A stretch of 14,023 nt of DNA from Chitinophagaceae bacterium (GTDB lineage: Bacteria; Bacteroidota; Bacteroidia; Chitinophagales; Chitinophagaceae). Numbering within the stretch: the first letter of the stretch is position 1; each line of letters starts with the position of its first letter. The notes under the pieces are model-generated. The model saw only the letters and a list, made by a program, of their open reading frames with translations. It was not told the DNA's origin and ran no database searches. Both the position numbers and the translations under genes were made by a program. The DNA lies in contig JACFNM010000082.1 of NCBI GenBank assembly GCA_019454915.1, positions 1-14,023 on the forward strand, given 5' to 3'. Positions 1 through 7,626 of the stretch are shown piece by piece.

Positions 1-953
1 GCACGGGTCATAATGTGGTTGGCTATATCAATAATAAAGCGAAAACGACTGTGGTAATCGGTGCTCACTATGACCATCTGGGGTATGGAGAGGATGGCAA
101 CTCGATGATAAGAAGCGGCCCAAGGCAGATTCATAATGGTGCGGATGATAATGCCAGCGGAACGGCTGCATTGATTGAACTGGCAAAAAGGATTTCGAGG
201 TCCAAATGGAAGAACAATAATTATTTGTTCATTGCTTTCTCGGGAGAAGAATTGGGATTGTTCGGATCGAAGTATTTTACCGACCATCCCACGATTGATC
301 TGGCATCGGTCAATTATATGATAAACATGGATATGGTGGGCAGATTAAATGACAGTTCTAAAGTGGTGACCATCGGAGGATATGGCACTTCCCCAACCTG
401 GAGTGAGGTTTTATTTAAGCAGAAAAAACTGCCTTTTTCCATTAAGACCGATTCGAGCGGGACGGGCCCGAGTGATCACACCTCTTTTTATTTGAAAAAC
501 ATACCCGTACTGTTTTTCTTCACAGGGTTACACCATGATTATCACAAGCCGTCGGATGATGCGGATAAAATTAATTATAAGGGCGAAGCGCAGATTATCA
601 AATATATCAGCGGACTGGTTAAAGATTTGAACAGGATGGATAAATTGACTTTTCTCCGGACCAAAGACAGGCAAACATCTACCAGTGCCCGATTCACGGT
701 TTCACTGGGCGTTATGCCGGATTATACTTTTGATGGAGCCGGACTGAGAGTGGATGATGTGAGTGAAGGAAAAGCAGCGAAGAAGGCGGGGGTCCAAGCC
801 GGCGATATCATCATCATGTTAGGTGAATACCCGGTAAATTCTATGGAAAGCTATATGCAGGCGCTGAGTAAATTTAAAGGCGGAGACAGCACGACGGTGA
901 AGGTAAAGCGGGGCAATGAGGAACTGACGTTACCCGTTACGTTTGTAAAATAA
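1..953 (+). CDS. M28 family zinc aminopeptidase with C-terminal PDZ domain (5' partial)
   Basis: The reading frame is open from the first bases of the window (in frame from base 3, reading TGHNVVGYI), so the start lies upstream; the GTG at 15 is an internal codon. The visible part contains the M28 di-zinc core: a GAHYDHLG motif (about bases 60-83), NGADDNASG (about 135-161), FSGEELG with the catalytic and metal-binding Glu pair (about 237-257), NMDMVG, then SDHTSF and HHDYHKPSDD carrying the last His ligand. Roughly the last 85 residues (about 700-950) form a PDZ domain (GLRVDDVSEGKAAKKAG, then AGDIIIMLGEYPV). Proteins of this architecture in Bacteroidota are usually exported aminopeptidases; the signal peptide and any protease-associated domain would lie outside the window. 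The stop overlaps the next start (TAATG), which suggests translational coupling. Exact substrate is unknown. Confidence 0.92.
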   Translation, partial: TGHNVVGYINNKAKTTVVIGAHYDHLGYGEDGNSMIRSGPRQIHNGADDNASGTAALIELAKRISRSKWKNNNYLFIAFSGEELGLFGSKYFTDHPTIDLASVNYMINMDMVGRLNDSSKVVTIGGYGTSPTWSEVLFKQKKLPFSIKTDSSGTGPSDHTSFYLKNIPVLFFFTGLHHDYHKPSDDADKINYKGEAQIIKYISGLVKDLNRMDKLTFLRTKDRQTSTSARFTVSLGVMPDYTFDGAGLRVDDVSEGKAAKKAGVQAGDIIIMLGEYPVNSMESYMQALSKFKGGDSTTVKVKRGNEELTLPVTFVK

Positions 954-1387
954 TGAAACTGACGATTGATAATAGTTTACTGGCGGAAGCGTTTTTTTCG
1001 GATGCTAGGCTGTTAGGGGTAGTAGCGCCGGTAAAGGATTACCGTTTTTGCTGGTTGTTAAACCGGCACCTCGGTTGCGATTTCAGAGTGAACAGCGACA
1101 TAGAAATACGGCTGGCAAAAAAGGGAAGGCAATATTTTTTCCCTGTATATGAACACGTGGAACCAGGTAATTTTTTGACTCACTATATCTATAATAATCA
1201 GTTCGAAGGAGAGTACCTGCTCCCTGAATTCCGACACCTCGATTTTGTATGGTTGATAAAGGGTGAAGAGGTACAGACAGAATTATTGGAGAACCTGGCG
1301 CAGTCCATCAAGAACATACCGGGAGTACAACTGATTATGGAACTGGAAAAGGAGAAAATAAAAAATAAAATCCACCTGGTGTTTTAA
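953..1387 (+). CDS. IPExxVDY family protein
   Basis: A 144-residue soluble protein. The segment LLPEFRHLDFVWLIKGE (about residues 89-105) matches the signature that names the Bacteroidota IPExxVDY family (PE, four variable positions, then D-Y/F followed by a hydrophobic strand and a KG turn). The N-terminal DYRFCWLLNRHLGCDF segment also fits family members, which begin with a short strand-helix region preceding an 'xLxWxLN' stretch. No signal peptide, membrane segment or catalytic motif is visible, and the molecular function is not known. It starts inside the stop codon of the peptidase gene (TAATG), so the two are probably co-translated. In other Bacteroidota I recall this family near pyruvate kinase or fatty-acid genes, so pairing with an M28 peptidase may be a local arrangement. 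Confidence 0.8.
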   Translation: MKLTIDNSLLAEAFFSDARLLGVVAPVKDYRFCWLLNRHLGCDFRVNSDIEIRLAKKGRQYFFPVYEHVEPGNFLTHYIYNNQFEGEYLLPEFRHLDFVWLIKGEEVQTELLENLAQSIKNIPGVQLIMELEKEKIKNKIHLVF

Positions 1388-1474
1388 CAGCGAGTGTAAT
1401 CGTCAACAGACAGTTGGGTCGTTTATGTTGCCTTTCGGATTTTGACAGAACCTTGTATTTAAAAATGATTCTTT

Positions 1475-1705
1475 ATGTGGAAAGAAGAGAACAACCGGTT
1501 GTACAAAAAGTTTGAGTTTAAAGACTTCTCAGAGGCTTTCGGATTTATGACCAGGGTCGCTCTGGAAGCCGAGAAAGCAGATCATCATCCATTATGGACG
1601 AATGTATATAATCAGGTAGAGATATGGTTGTCTACCCACGATGCAGGCAATGTGGTTACGGAGAAAGACAGGACGTTAGCAAAAAAGATTGACGGATTGG
1701 TGTGA
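1475..1705 (+). CDS. 4a-hydroxytetrahydrobiopterin dehydratase (pterin-4a-carbinolamine dehydratase)
   Basis: A 76-residue protein, the short end of the PCD/DCoH family. It has the active-site signature [20 protein letters not shown] (residues about 33-52), with the HHP pair and downstream Trp/Tyr typical of the enzyme, and a C-terminal helix beginning at LAKKID. The enzyme dehydrates 4a-hydroxytetrahydropterin to the quinonoid dihydropterin, recycling the cofactor of aromatic amino-acid hydroxylases; it is cytosolic. No hydroxylase gene is present here, so the partner must be encoded elsewhere. The ATG at 1475 gives the standard N-terminal W-x-E-x-x-N-x-L-x-K-x-F beginning. It follows the upstream gene by 87 bp and may have its own promoter, although no convincing one is visible. 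It converges on the histidine phosphatase gene with 50 bp between stops. Confidence 0.92.
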   Translation: MWKEENNRLYKKFEFKDFSEAFGFMTRVALEAEKADHHPLWTNVYNQVEIWLSTHDAGNVVTEKDRTLAKKIDGLV

Positions 1706-1755
1706 AAGGGCATTTAGCAGAATTGAGGTGATGGCTTATACAATTCAATACCGAA

Positions 1756-2358
1756 TTATACCGTTCCTGAGTTTAATTTTTTGAGAACGAATCCCTGATC
1801 CTGATGCAGTTCAAAAATGGTGATGGAAGAATTTTCCTGTTCCAATCGGCGATAATGAGCTAAGGGCATTCCCAATTGGTGAGCCATATATAGACGATTG
1901 ATCCCGTTGTGTCCTATCACCATGATGGTTTCATTGTCATGCTGAATTTGCATATCCTCAAAAAATCGGGTTACTCTTTCTATAATTTCCCTGCCGGTTT
2001 CGCCGGTGCCACCGGCTCTCGCGGTGCGCGGATCTTTCATCCATTCCTGCCATAGCAGAGGGTTTTCCATATTGAATTCTTCTTTGGTTTTCCCCTCCCA
2101 CAAGCCGAAATCAACTTCAATGATACGTTGATCAGTTATCACCTTTCGGTTGCCGGAAGCAATCTCCGCTGTTTGTTGCGCCCGTATCAACGGCGATGCG
2201 TACACCGCAGCGATTGGCGTATCGATCAATACTTTACCGATGGCAACGGCTTGTTGTACTCCCTTTTCAGTAAGCCCGATATCTGTTCTGCCGCAATACC
2301 TGTTCCCCGCCGCATTGTAGGCTGTCTCTCCGTGTCTTAATAAAATTACCTTAAGCAT
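1756..2358 (-). CDS. histidine phosphatase (phosphoglycerate mutase-like) family protein
   Basis: A 200-residue protein from the ATG at 2358. An in-frame upstream start at 2388 would run into the preceding kinase gene, and MLKVILLRHGET is the canonical family N terminus. The catalytic set is complete: R8-H9-G10 with the phospho-accepting His9, R59 in ASPLIRAQQTA, the proton donor E81 in IIEVDFGLWEG, and H150 in IGHNG. Length and motifs fit the CobC/PhoE-like branch, which dephosphorylates small molecules (alpha-ribazole phosphate, sugar phosphates), rather than the larger glycolytic mutases. No cobalamin genes are nearby. It is the last gene of the five-gene minus-strand operon, only 7 bases after the D-ribulokinase-like gene. 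It therefore probably acts on a phosphorylated sugar of the same pathway or limits its accumulation; the actual substrate is inference. Confidence 0.88.
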   Translation of the reverse strand: MLKVILLRHGETAYNAAGNRYCGRTDIGLTEKGVQQAVAIGKVLIDTPIAAVYASPLIRAQQTAEIASGNRKVITDQRIIEVDFGLWEGKTKEEFNMENPLLWQEWMKDPRTARAGGTGETGREIIERVTRFFEDMQIQHDNETIMVIGHNGINRLYMAHQLGMPLAHYRRLEQENSSITIFELHQDQGFVLKKLNSGTV

Positions 2359-2365
2359 AATTATT

Positions 2366-3808
2366 TTATCCGATATAGTTCCTTGCAATCAGTTCCGCGA
2401 TAAAACTATGATAAAAAGATTCATATTGTTCTGATAAATATTTCTGAGGAGTGATGAGCTTATCTTTTTGAACGAGCGTTTTGGCTGCTGCGGAAAGCGT
2501 AGAGAAATGGGTTTGGGAAGCGGCAACTATGGCGGCGCCCACTGCTCCGCTCACGTGTTTCATTTTATAGATGGGCTTATTCAATATCGCGCTTCTTATC
2601 TTCAGCCAGGTGTCGCTACAGCTTGCTCCGCCAGCCGTGTAAACTTCGCTTATTTCTTCACCGGACAGACGCCGGATTAGTTCATAGGCATATCGTTCCA
2701 CATAGGCAACGCCTTCCATTTTGGCTGCAAACGATAATTCAGGAGAGAGAGCCGGCGGTTGAAATCCGCGCGCCCGGGGCGCTATAAAGGGGAATCGCTC
2801 TCCTTCCGCGAGCAGCGGATAGGCTATCGCACCGGTAGGTATTACATGCTCCGCCGCTTCATTCAACGCAATGAACTGTTCAGGGAATTCTTTAGTAACC
2901 CAGTCGGCGCCTATATTTCCCGCTCCGCCGGGCATCCAGTAACCTTCCGGATGGCGGTGGTTATAAAGACGTCCTTCTCGATCCGTAACGGGCTTTTGGG
3001 TCACCCCTTTAATTACTAAGGTAGTTCCTATTGTGGTGTTCCATTGACCCGGTTGGGTAGCGCCCGAAGCAATCTGGGAAGCGCACCCGTCTGTGATTCC
3101 TACCGTAACTACTGTATGTTCGGGCAATCCGGTTTCCGTAGCGGCAGCCCCCGAAATCTTTCCTATCACCGTGCCGGAAGGAACCACCTGTGGTAACCAT
3201 TCTTTTTTTATCCCTAACACTTCGGTTATATAGCCGGGCCAGCAAAGATGTATTAAATCGTACCCGGTTTTTAAGGCATTGGTATAATCCGTTGTATTAA
3301 AAACACCCGACAGTTTACCCGTGATATAATCTGCTGCGTGTACCCAGCATTTTATATCCCCTACCCGATGGGGGAACTGTTCCATGAACCATAATATTTT
3401 GGGCAAGCCACAGGAGCTGTTGAAACGTGTAAAACCGGTGGTGAGATTTTCCGCTGTTATTGAGGCGCATCGGGCGGACTGATCGGCAGACCGTTTATCG
3501 CTGTACATGATAGCGGGATGAACGGGTTGGTCGTTTTTGTTTAACGGGATGACGGTTCCTGAAGTGGAGGAAACGGAAACGGCTATTATGTTTTTTCTGA
3601 CCGATGATTCCGTCTTTTTCAGTACGCTTCGAATACATTGTGCAGATAGCAGCCACCAGTTTTCAACGTCTTGTTGTTGCCTGGAGGAATCTGTCAGCGG
3701 CATCACTTTTTCATCCGCCGTGATTACATTTCCCGCGTTGTCCAGCAGCACTACCCGCACCCCCTGCGTGCCGAGGTCAATACCTAAAAAATAAGCCTTG
3801 TCGTTCAT
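2366..3808 (-). CDS. FGGY-family carbohydrate kinase, D-ribulokinase-like (SePSK/AtXK-1 type)
   Basis: A 480-residue kinase from the ATG at 3808, which overlaps the upstream kinase stop as ATGA (3805-3808); a more upstream start would intrude further into that gene. It has two actin-like FGGY domains: the phosphate-1 loop DLGTQGVR (residues 11-18), the SSTSGTVIPL strand (80-89), the catalytic-base region GITDGCASQ with D240, the phosphate-2 loop TTIGTTLVIKG, and the adenosine motif TAGGASCSDTW (391-401). Stretches such as TDYTNALKTGYD, LYNHRHPEGYW and GGAGNIGADW resemble the cyanobacterial/plant xylulokinase-like proteins shown to be D-ribulose kinases, more than E. coli XylB. It probably phosphorylates a ketopentose at C5 using ATP in the cytosol. 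The preceding polyol-type permease agrees with a pentitol or pentulose substrate. Specificity for ribulose rather than another ketose is inferred from remembered sequence resemblance. Confidence 0.85.
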   Translation of the reverse strand: MNDKAYFLGIDLGTQGVRVVLLDNAGNVITADEKVMPLTDSSRQQQDVENWWLLSAQCIRSVLKKTESSVRKNIIAVSVSSTSGTVIPLNKNDQPVHPAIMYSDKRSADQSARCASITAENLTTGFTRFNSSCGLPKILWFMEQFPHRVGDIKCWVHAADYITGKLSGVFNTTDYTNALKTGYDLIHLCWPGYITEVLGIKKEWLPQVVPSGTVIGKISGAAATETGLPEHTVVTVGITDGCASQIASGATQPGQWNTTIGTTLVIKGVTQKPVTDREGRLYNHRHPEGYWMPGGAGNIGADWVTKEFPEQFIALNEAAEHVIPTGAIAYPLLAEGERFPFIAPRARGFQPPALSPELSFAAKMEGVAYVERYAYELIRRLSGEEISEVYTAGGASCSDTWLKIRSAILNKPIYKMKHVSGAVGAAIVAASQTHFSTLSAAAKTLVQKDKLITPQKYLSEQYESFYHSFIAELIARNYIG

Positions 3809-5250
3809 CGAAATAATTGTTTCAGGGTGGCCCGGTTTTGCTTCCATAGCGCATGGAGCGATCTATAGTCCCGGTCGTTGCCGGCAGGGAGGATAACTTC
3901 GGTAGAAGTATCAATTTCTACTGAATGATGTAGGGCGCGGTTACATAAAATAGCACCACCCATAACGGACGCATGGCGGAAGCTGTCTCTGATTAAGATA
4001 TGCTTACCCGTTAACGCTGCAATAAATTCTCTCAGTTGCCGGCTTTCCATGCCGCCGCCGCAGACCCAAATGGCTTCTTTGTTATCAGGGCTTACGGAAC
4101 ACAGGGTTTGATAGTTTTCATAAATGCTGCATGCGATATCCCATAGTGTCGCCCATACAAAATGTGCACGTGATATTTCATGATTCACCGGCACGTTAAA
4201 AATAAACCCGCCCCGGAGCGAAGGCTCTTTTTCATCCGCTAACAGAGAGCCTAATGCTGCCCAGCATTCTACGCCTTTTACCGTACCGAGCTCCTGTTCA
4301 ATCATATCATAGCCTTCATTGGGGTAAAATATTTTTTTCAGCCGCTGGTAATTCAGTCCGGTGACTCCCGCATTTGCTTCAAACATGAAATAGCCTGCTA
4401 TGGCATGCCTCCCGGTCCAGGTTCGTTGTTCCCTGTCCGTTATGTAATCGCTGGTTAATTTTATGATAGGCGTGGTGGTTCCGGATACGATGACCACATC
4501 ATCTTTGCCGGCATGGGTGCTTATTGCAGCCAATTGGGTGTCTGCTCCGCCTACGATCACTTTTGCCCTGGTAGAAATAGAAATTTCCTCAGCAATGTCT
4601 TTTCTGACTATGCCCAGCGGTGAACCTGCGTCGGTTAGAGGTGGTAATATTTTTTTGTCTAATTGGAATATATCCAACAGGAGTTCTGACCATTGTTTCT
4701 CCGGGACGCTGTATAATAAGGTCTCGGAGGCCTGCGAGTGCTCATAGTGGAGAATTCCGCTGAACATATATTCAATCCAGTCGCTAATGCTCAGGATCTG
4801 ACTGATGCTGCCCGAGCCATAAACCTGTTGAAATCCTATAATTTTCAGAGCAGAAAAAAGAGAGGTAGGGTAGCGTCCGGTGAGTTGATACACTTTACTC
4901 TTATCCGCGATCACGTGTTCCCACTGCCTGCCCCGGTGATCGATATTGGGCATTCCAACAACAGGCTCTCCCCGGTCGTTCAATATCACAATGCCTTCCC
5001 GCTGGCTGGTAGCGGTTATGGCCTGAATGTGCGGGTTGCCTGCCTCCTGTAGAGCAGACTTGCTTAAGGCTATGATGCGCTGCCATGTTTCTATGGGTTT
5101 AAAATAAATGGATTCCCCATACTGCTCATCTCTGTGATAGACGATGTCTTCTCTCGCGCTGCCGAGTAATTCTCCTGCAACAGAAATCACTGCCGCCCGG
5201 AGGTTTCCGGTTCCAAAATCTATTATTAGATATGCTTCTTTATTTGTCAT
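3805..5250 (-). CDS. FGGY-family carbohydrate kinase, LsrK (autoinducer-2 kinase)-like
   Basis: A 481-residue ATP-dependent kinase with the phosphate-1 loop DFGTGNLRA (residues 11-19), the catalytic Asp D237 in VIVGGADTQLAA, phosphate-2 loop VSGTTTPIIK (255-264) and adenosine loop VCGGGMES (396-403). Diagnostic resemblance to E. coli LsrK is seen in SQREGIVILN (82-91) and ISDWIEYMFSGIL (155-167) followed by LLYSVPEKQWSELLLD. LsrK phosphorylates the AI-2 precursor DPD. However, none of the other lsr genes (transporter lsrACDB, lsrR, lsrF, lsrG) is present, and LsrK-like FGGY members are also used for other ketoses. The stop overlaps the next kinase start (ATGA), so two different FGGY kinases are translationally coupled. 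It lies 56 bp after the dehydrogenase gene. Family assignment is firm; substrate is unknown. Confidence 0.83.
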   Translation of the reverse strand: MTNKEAYLIIDFGTGNLRAAVISVAGELLGSAREDIVYHRDEQYGESIYFKPIETWQRIIALSKSALQEAGNPHIQAITATSQREGIVILNDRGEPVVGMPNIDHRGRQWEHVIADKSKVYQLTGRYPTSLFSALKIIGFQQVYGSGSISQILSISDWIEYMFSGILHYEHSQASETLLYSVPEKQWSELLLDIFQLDKKILPPLTDAGSPLGIVRKDIAEEISISTRAKVIVGGADTQLAAISTHAGKDDVVIVSGTTTPIIKLTSDYITDREQRTWTGRHAIAGYFMFEANAGVTGLNYQRLKKIFYPNEGYDMIEQELGTVKGVECWAALGSLLADEKEPSLRGGFIFNVPVNHEISRAHFVWATLWDIACSIYENYQTLCSVSPDNKEAIWVCGGGMESRQLREFIAALTGKHILIRDSFRHASVMGGAILCNRALHHSVEIDTSTEVILPAGNDRDYRSLHALWKQNRATLKQLFR

Positions 5251-5306
5251 TTTCCGATCTGCTTAACATTTTCCCTGACGACTCCCTGCTTTTTATCGGC
5301 AACACT

Positions 5307-6269
5307 TTATGAATGCGAATTTTGTTCTTCTTTCCATCTCAGCAATTTTTCGTTCAGTATGGCAACGTGATGGTCTTCAACTTCATGAGTGGCGCCGGCT
5401 ATATGCGGCGTGGCAAGTACATGTGGATGATCTATGAGGCGATAGTCTGTTTCATCGGGCGGCTCATGGTCAAAAACATCAAGAATGGCGCCGCCTATGG
5501 AATGAGATTCTATGGCCCCGAGTAAATCATTCCTGTTTACGACCACCGCCCTTGCCGTATTCACAAAAATGGCATCCTTTCTCATCCGGCTCAGCAGGCT
5601 TTTATTGATCATCCCTTTGGTTGAATCATTTACCGGAAGATGGATGGAAACAATATCACTTTTCTCAAATATTTCTTCGAGTGAAACCTGCTTATAGTGT
5701 TCAAAAGAATGGGTAATATAGGGGTCGTAATACAATACGGTACAGGGAAACGCTTTTAATATACCGGCTATCCGCTGTCCCACCGCGCCAAATCCTACCA
5801 TTCCTACCGTTTTGCCTGCTAACTCGTTTCCCTTAAACTGCAGGTAAGAAGTGTGCGCCCCCTTTTGCCAGTTCCGATCCCTTAGCCATTTTGTTCCGGG
5901 TATTACCTGTCTTAGGAGTGTGATTACATTGGCGATAAACATTTCTGCAACTGCCTGGGCATTGCGCGCTGGCGTATTGAATACGGGGATGTTAAGCTTT
6001 TGTGCGGTTACGAGGTCCACGTTAGAAGGAGTGCCCCGGCAAACGCCTATAAATTGAAGATGGGGGTGATTCTCCAATACCGTCTTATTCACTTCATCGT
6101 GTTCGGTAATCAGTGCGTCAGCCGCGGTTTCGTTCAGCAGTCGGTCGAGTTCATCCGCCCGGTAAGCCCTGCCTATGTCTTTCCATACCCTGTAAACAAC
6201 ATTTCCGAAAATCTGTTGCAACTGCTTTCTTCCTGCTTCGTGATAAGGAGCTGTAATGAGGATATTCAT
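5307..6269 (-). CDS. D-isomer-specific 2-hydroxyacid dehydrogenase
   Basis: A 320-residue NAD(P)-dependent oxidoreductase. The ATG at 6269 (MNILITAPY) was chosen over an in-frame TTG at 6278 because it gives the normal family N terminus. The nucleotide-binding loop is G159-F-G161-A-V-G164, with D182 at the end of the second strand, which favours NAD over NADP. The catalytic triad is complete: R240 (NTARAVVVN), E269 (DVFDHEPP) and H289 (ATPHIAGAT). Overall it resembles phosphoglycerate/glyoxylate reductase-like members, but is far shorter than PGDH enzymes with ACT domains. It is the only oxidoreductase in the operon, so it probably oxidises or reduces a 2-hydroxy/2-oxo acid (or a related sugar intermediate) in the same pathway as the permease and kinases. 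It starts 23 bases after the permease stop. It is unlikely to be the serine-biosynthesis enzyme because of its context. Confidence 0.88.
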   Translation of the reverse strand: MNILITAPYHEAGRKQLQQIFGNVVYRVWKDIGRAYRADELDRLLNETAADALITEHDEVNKTVLENHPHLQFIGVCRGTPSNVDLVTAQKLNIPVFNTPARNAQAVAEMFIANVITLLRQVIPGTKWLRDRNWQKGAHTSYLQFKGNELAGKTVGMVGFGAVGQRIAGILKAFPCTVLYYDPYITHSFEHYKQVSLEEIFEKSDIVSIHLPVNDSTKGMINKSLLSRMRKDAIFVNTARAVVVNRNDLLGAIESHSIGGAILDVFDHEPPDETDYRLIDHPHVLATPHIAGATHEVEDHHVAILNEKLLRWKEEQNSHS

Positions 6270-6292
6270 AATAAACAAACGAAAAGATTTAG

Positions 6293-7552
6293 TTATACCT
6301 GAGCGGCTAATGGTTCGGGATGTTGGGTTTTAGGTAGTGAAATAAACCGGGTAAGGATGGCGCTTACAAAATACAGACCGGCAAGTATCCATACCACACC
6401 TGTGTCTCCCACGGGGCCGATGAATATTCTGACAATAGCGGGCCCGGCGAATACGGCTAACCCGGCGCCCAGGTTCAGGATGGCCATGGCGGCGCCTTTG
6501 TCTTTTTGAACCAGAGACGGTACCAGGGCCGACAGCGGAACATACCCGGCGAGCAAAGCGCCCCATAAAACACCGCATAATAATACCAGCGTAAAATTGC
6601 CGTTGAACAATTGCGGCGAATAATAGAACAATAAAGTGGTTAGCCCGCAACCTATTCCCCCAAACAGAGATATCGTGTTCATCCATCCCAGTTTATCGCC
6701 AACGAAGCCAAATATGAGATTGAAAATAATGTTAGCCGTAAAGATGGTGCCCCATATCTGCAACCATTGCGTGGTGGAGAAACCGTATTTTTCGAAGTAG
6801 AGCGGTAAAAAGACCGGAAACGCAAACTGGGCGGTGGTATTGATTACGCGTACGATACCGCCTAATAATACTTTGGGTTCCTTTTTGGCAATAATGAGTC
6901 CGTTTGCCAGCTCCCGCAGCTTGCTGGTTTGGTTGTTTATTTTTTGAAAACTGTCCCGGTTCAGGATCAGAGCGAACGCCGCGCCCACCAACACCCAGAA
7001 GATAGAACTCCATAAAGTATTGATATAGTTAAGCGCGTGAATGGCCCAACTGGAATAATAAGCGCCAAAGACGTTGAGTCCTCCTGTAAACACAAACCAG
7101 AACCATCCCACGGCGGCGCCCAGTCTTTCTTTGGGTGTACGGTAGGTGATCCACACCAGGAAGGAATAGGCAAACAACGGATAGCCGAATCCGCGGACCG
7201 CATAAGTCACCAGCATGACCGGATAGTTGAGCGTGGCAAGCCCCGAGCCGACGAACCCGATGGTTCCGAGGATGTAAAACAATATGCCCAGCCACATTGT
7301 TTTTTTAACGCCCAGCGCCTCCGCTAACACACCGGAAAACCAGGAAGAGATGGCGATGGTGACGCCATAGGCCGTAAACAGGGTGGCCGATTGCTGAATC
7401 GTCATACCTCTTTCTATAAGATAAGGACTCAGCCAGCCCTGCTCCACACCATCCCCCATCATAAAAATCAATATACCAAGATAGCCCCAGGCCAAATTTT
7501 TAGGTAGCCCCATTTTAGTAAACAATCCGTCAGATTTCATGGAATGATTCAT
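6293..7552 (-). CDS. MFS transporter, RbtT/DalT/CsbX-like polyol permease
   Basis: A 419-residue protein with about 12 hydrophobic membrane segments and a central charged loop (about residues 200-225) between the two six-helix halves. GDGVEQGWLSPYLIERG (33-49) is characteristic of the polyol-permease group containing the Klebsiella ribitol (RbtT) and D-arabinitol (DalT) transporters and Bacillus CsbX. MFS motif-A-like loops appear at GVLAEALGVKKTMW (74-87) and GFVGDKLGWMNT (282-293). It would carry a pentitol or similar small sugar across the inner membrane by proton symport. It is the first gene of the five-gene minus-strand operon and is read from the 74-bp divergent intergenic region. An alternative ATG lies at 7540. 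The gene looks somewhat richer in G+C than the genes to its right, by eye. The substrate is inferred from family only. Confidence 0.87.
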   Translation of the reverse strand: MNHSMKSDGLFTKMGLPKNLAWGYLGILIFMMGDGVEQGWLSPYLIERGMTIQQSATLFTAYGVTIAISSWFSGVLAEALGVKKTMWLGILFYILGTIGFVGSGLATLNYPVMLVTYAVRGFGYPLFAYSFLVWITYRTPKERLGAAVGWFWFVFTGGLNVFGAYYSSWAIHALNYINTLWSSIFWVLVGAAFALILNRDSFQKINNQTSKLRELANGLIIAKKEPKVLLGGIVRVINTTAQFAFPVFLPLYFEKYGFSTTQWLQIWGTIFTANIIFNLIFGFVGDKLGWMNTISLFGGIGCGLTTLLFYYSPQLFNGNFTLVLLCGVLWGALLAGYVPLSALVPSLVQKDKGAAMAILNLGAGLAVFAGPAIVRIFIGPVGDTGVVWILAGLYFVSAILTRFISLPKTQHPEPLAAQV

Positions 7553-7580
7553 TCTTAGTGTAAGTTTATGAAAGAATTAA

Positions 7581-7610
7581 GGAAATTAAACATTATTTAT
7601 TTTTGACAAA
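7581..7610 (-). promoter_or_regulatory. putative promoter of the carbohydrate operon
   Basis: Read on the minus strand, TTTG (7610-7607) is followed after 18 bases by TAATTTCC (7588-7581), a partial match to the Bacteroidota -33 TTTG / -7 TAnnTTTG pair. The -7 element lacks the terminal TG, so strength is uncertain. It would place the transcript start about 20-25 bases before the permease ATG at 7552. Confidence 0.35.
7598..7605 (+). promoter_or_regulatory. putative -7 element of the marC-family gene
   Basis: TATTTTTG is an exact match to the Bacteroidota -7 consensus TAnnTTTG and lies 21 bases before the ATG at 7627. No good TTTG is found at the expected -33 distance. It sits beside the -33 of the opposing operon promoter, so the two genes may compete for polymerase. 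A purine-rich AGAAGGA (7616-7622) just before the ATG is an unusually good Shine-Dalgarno-like site for this phylum. Confidence 0.4.
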
Positions 7611-7626
7611 AGTTTAGAAGGACAAA

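Noticed and set aside
15..17. GTG as start of the first gene
   Set aside because: The frame is open upstream to the window edge and the preceding codons (TGHN) fit the M28 family, so the gene is truncated by the window rather than starting here.
1442..1461. TTGACA with a TATTTA box upstream of the pterin dehydratase
   Set aside because: The spacer is only 8 bases and the sequence does not match the Bacteroidota -33/-7 pair.
1742..1757. AATTC/GAATT inverted repeat between the convergent pterin dehydratase and phosphatase genes
   Set aside because: The stem is only 5 A-T-rich pairs with no T-run, too weak to call a terminator.
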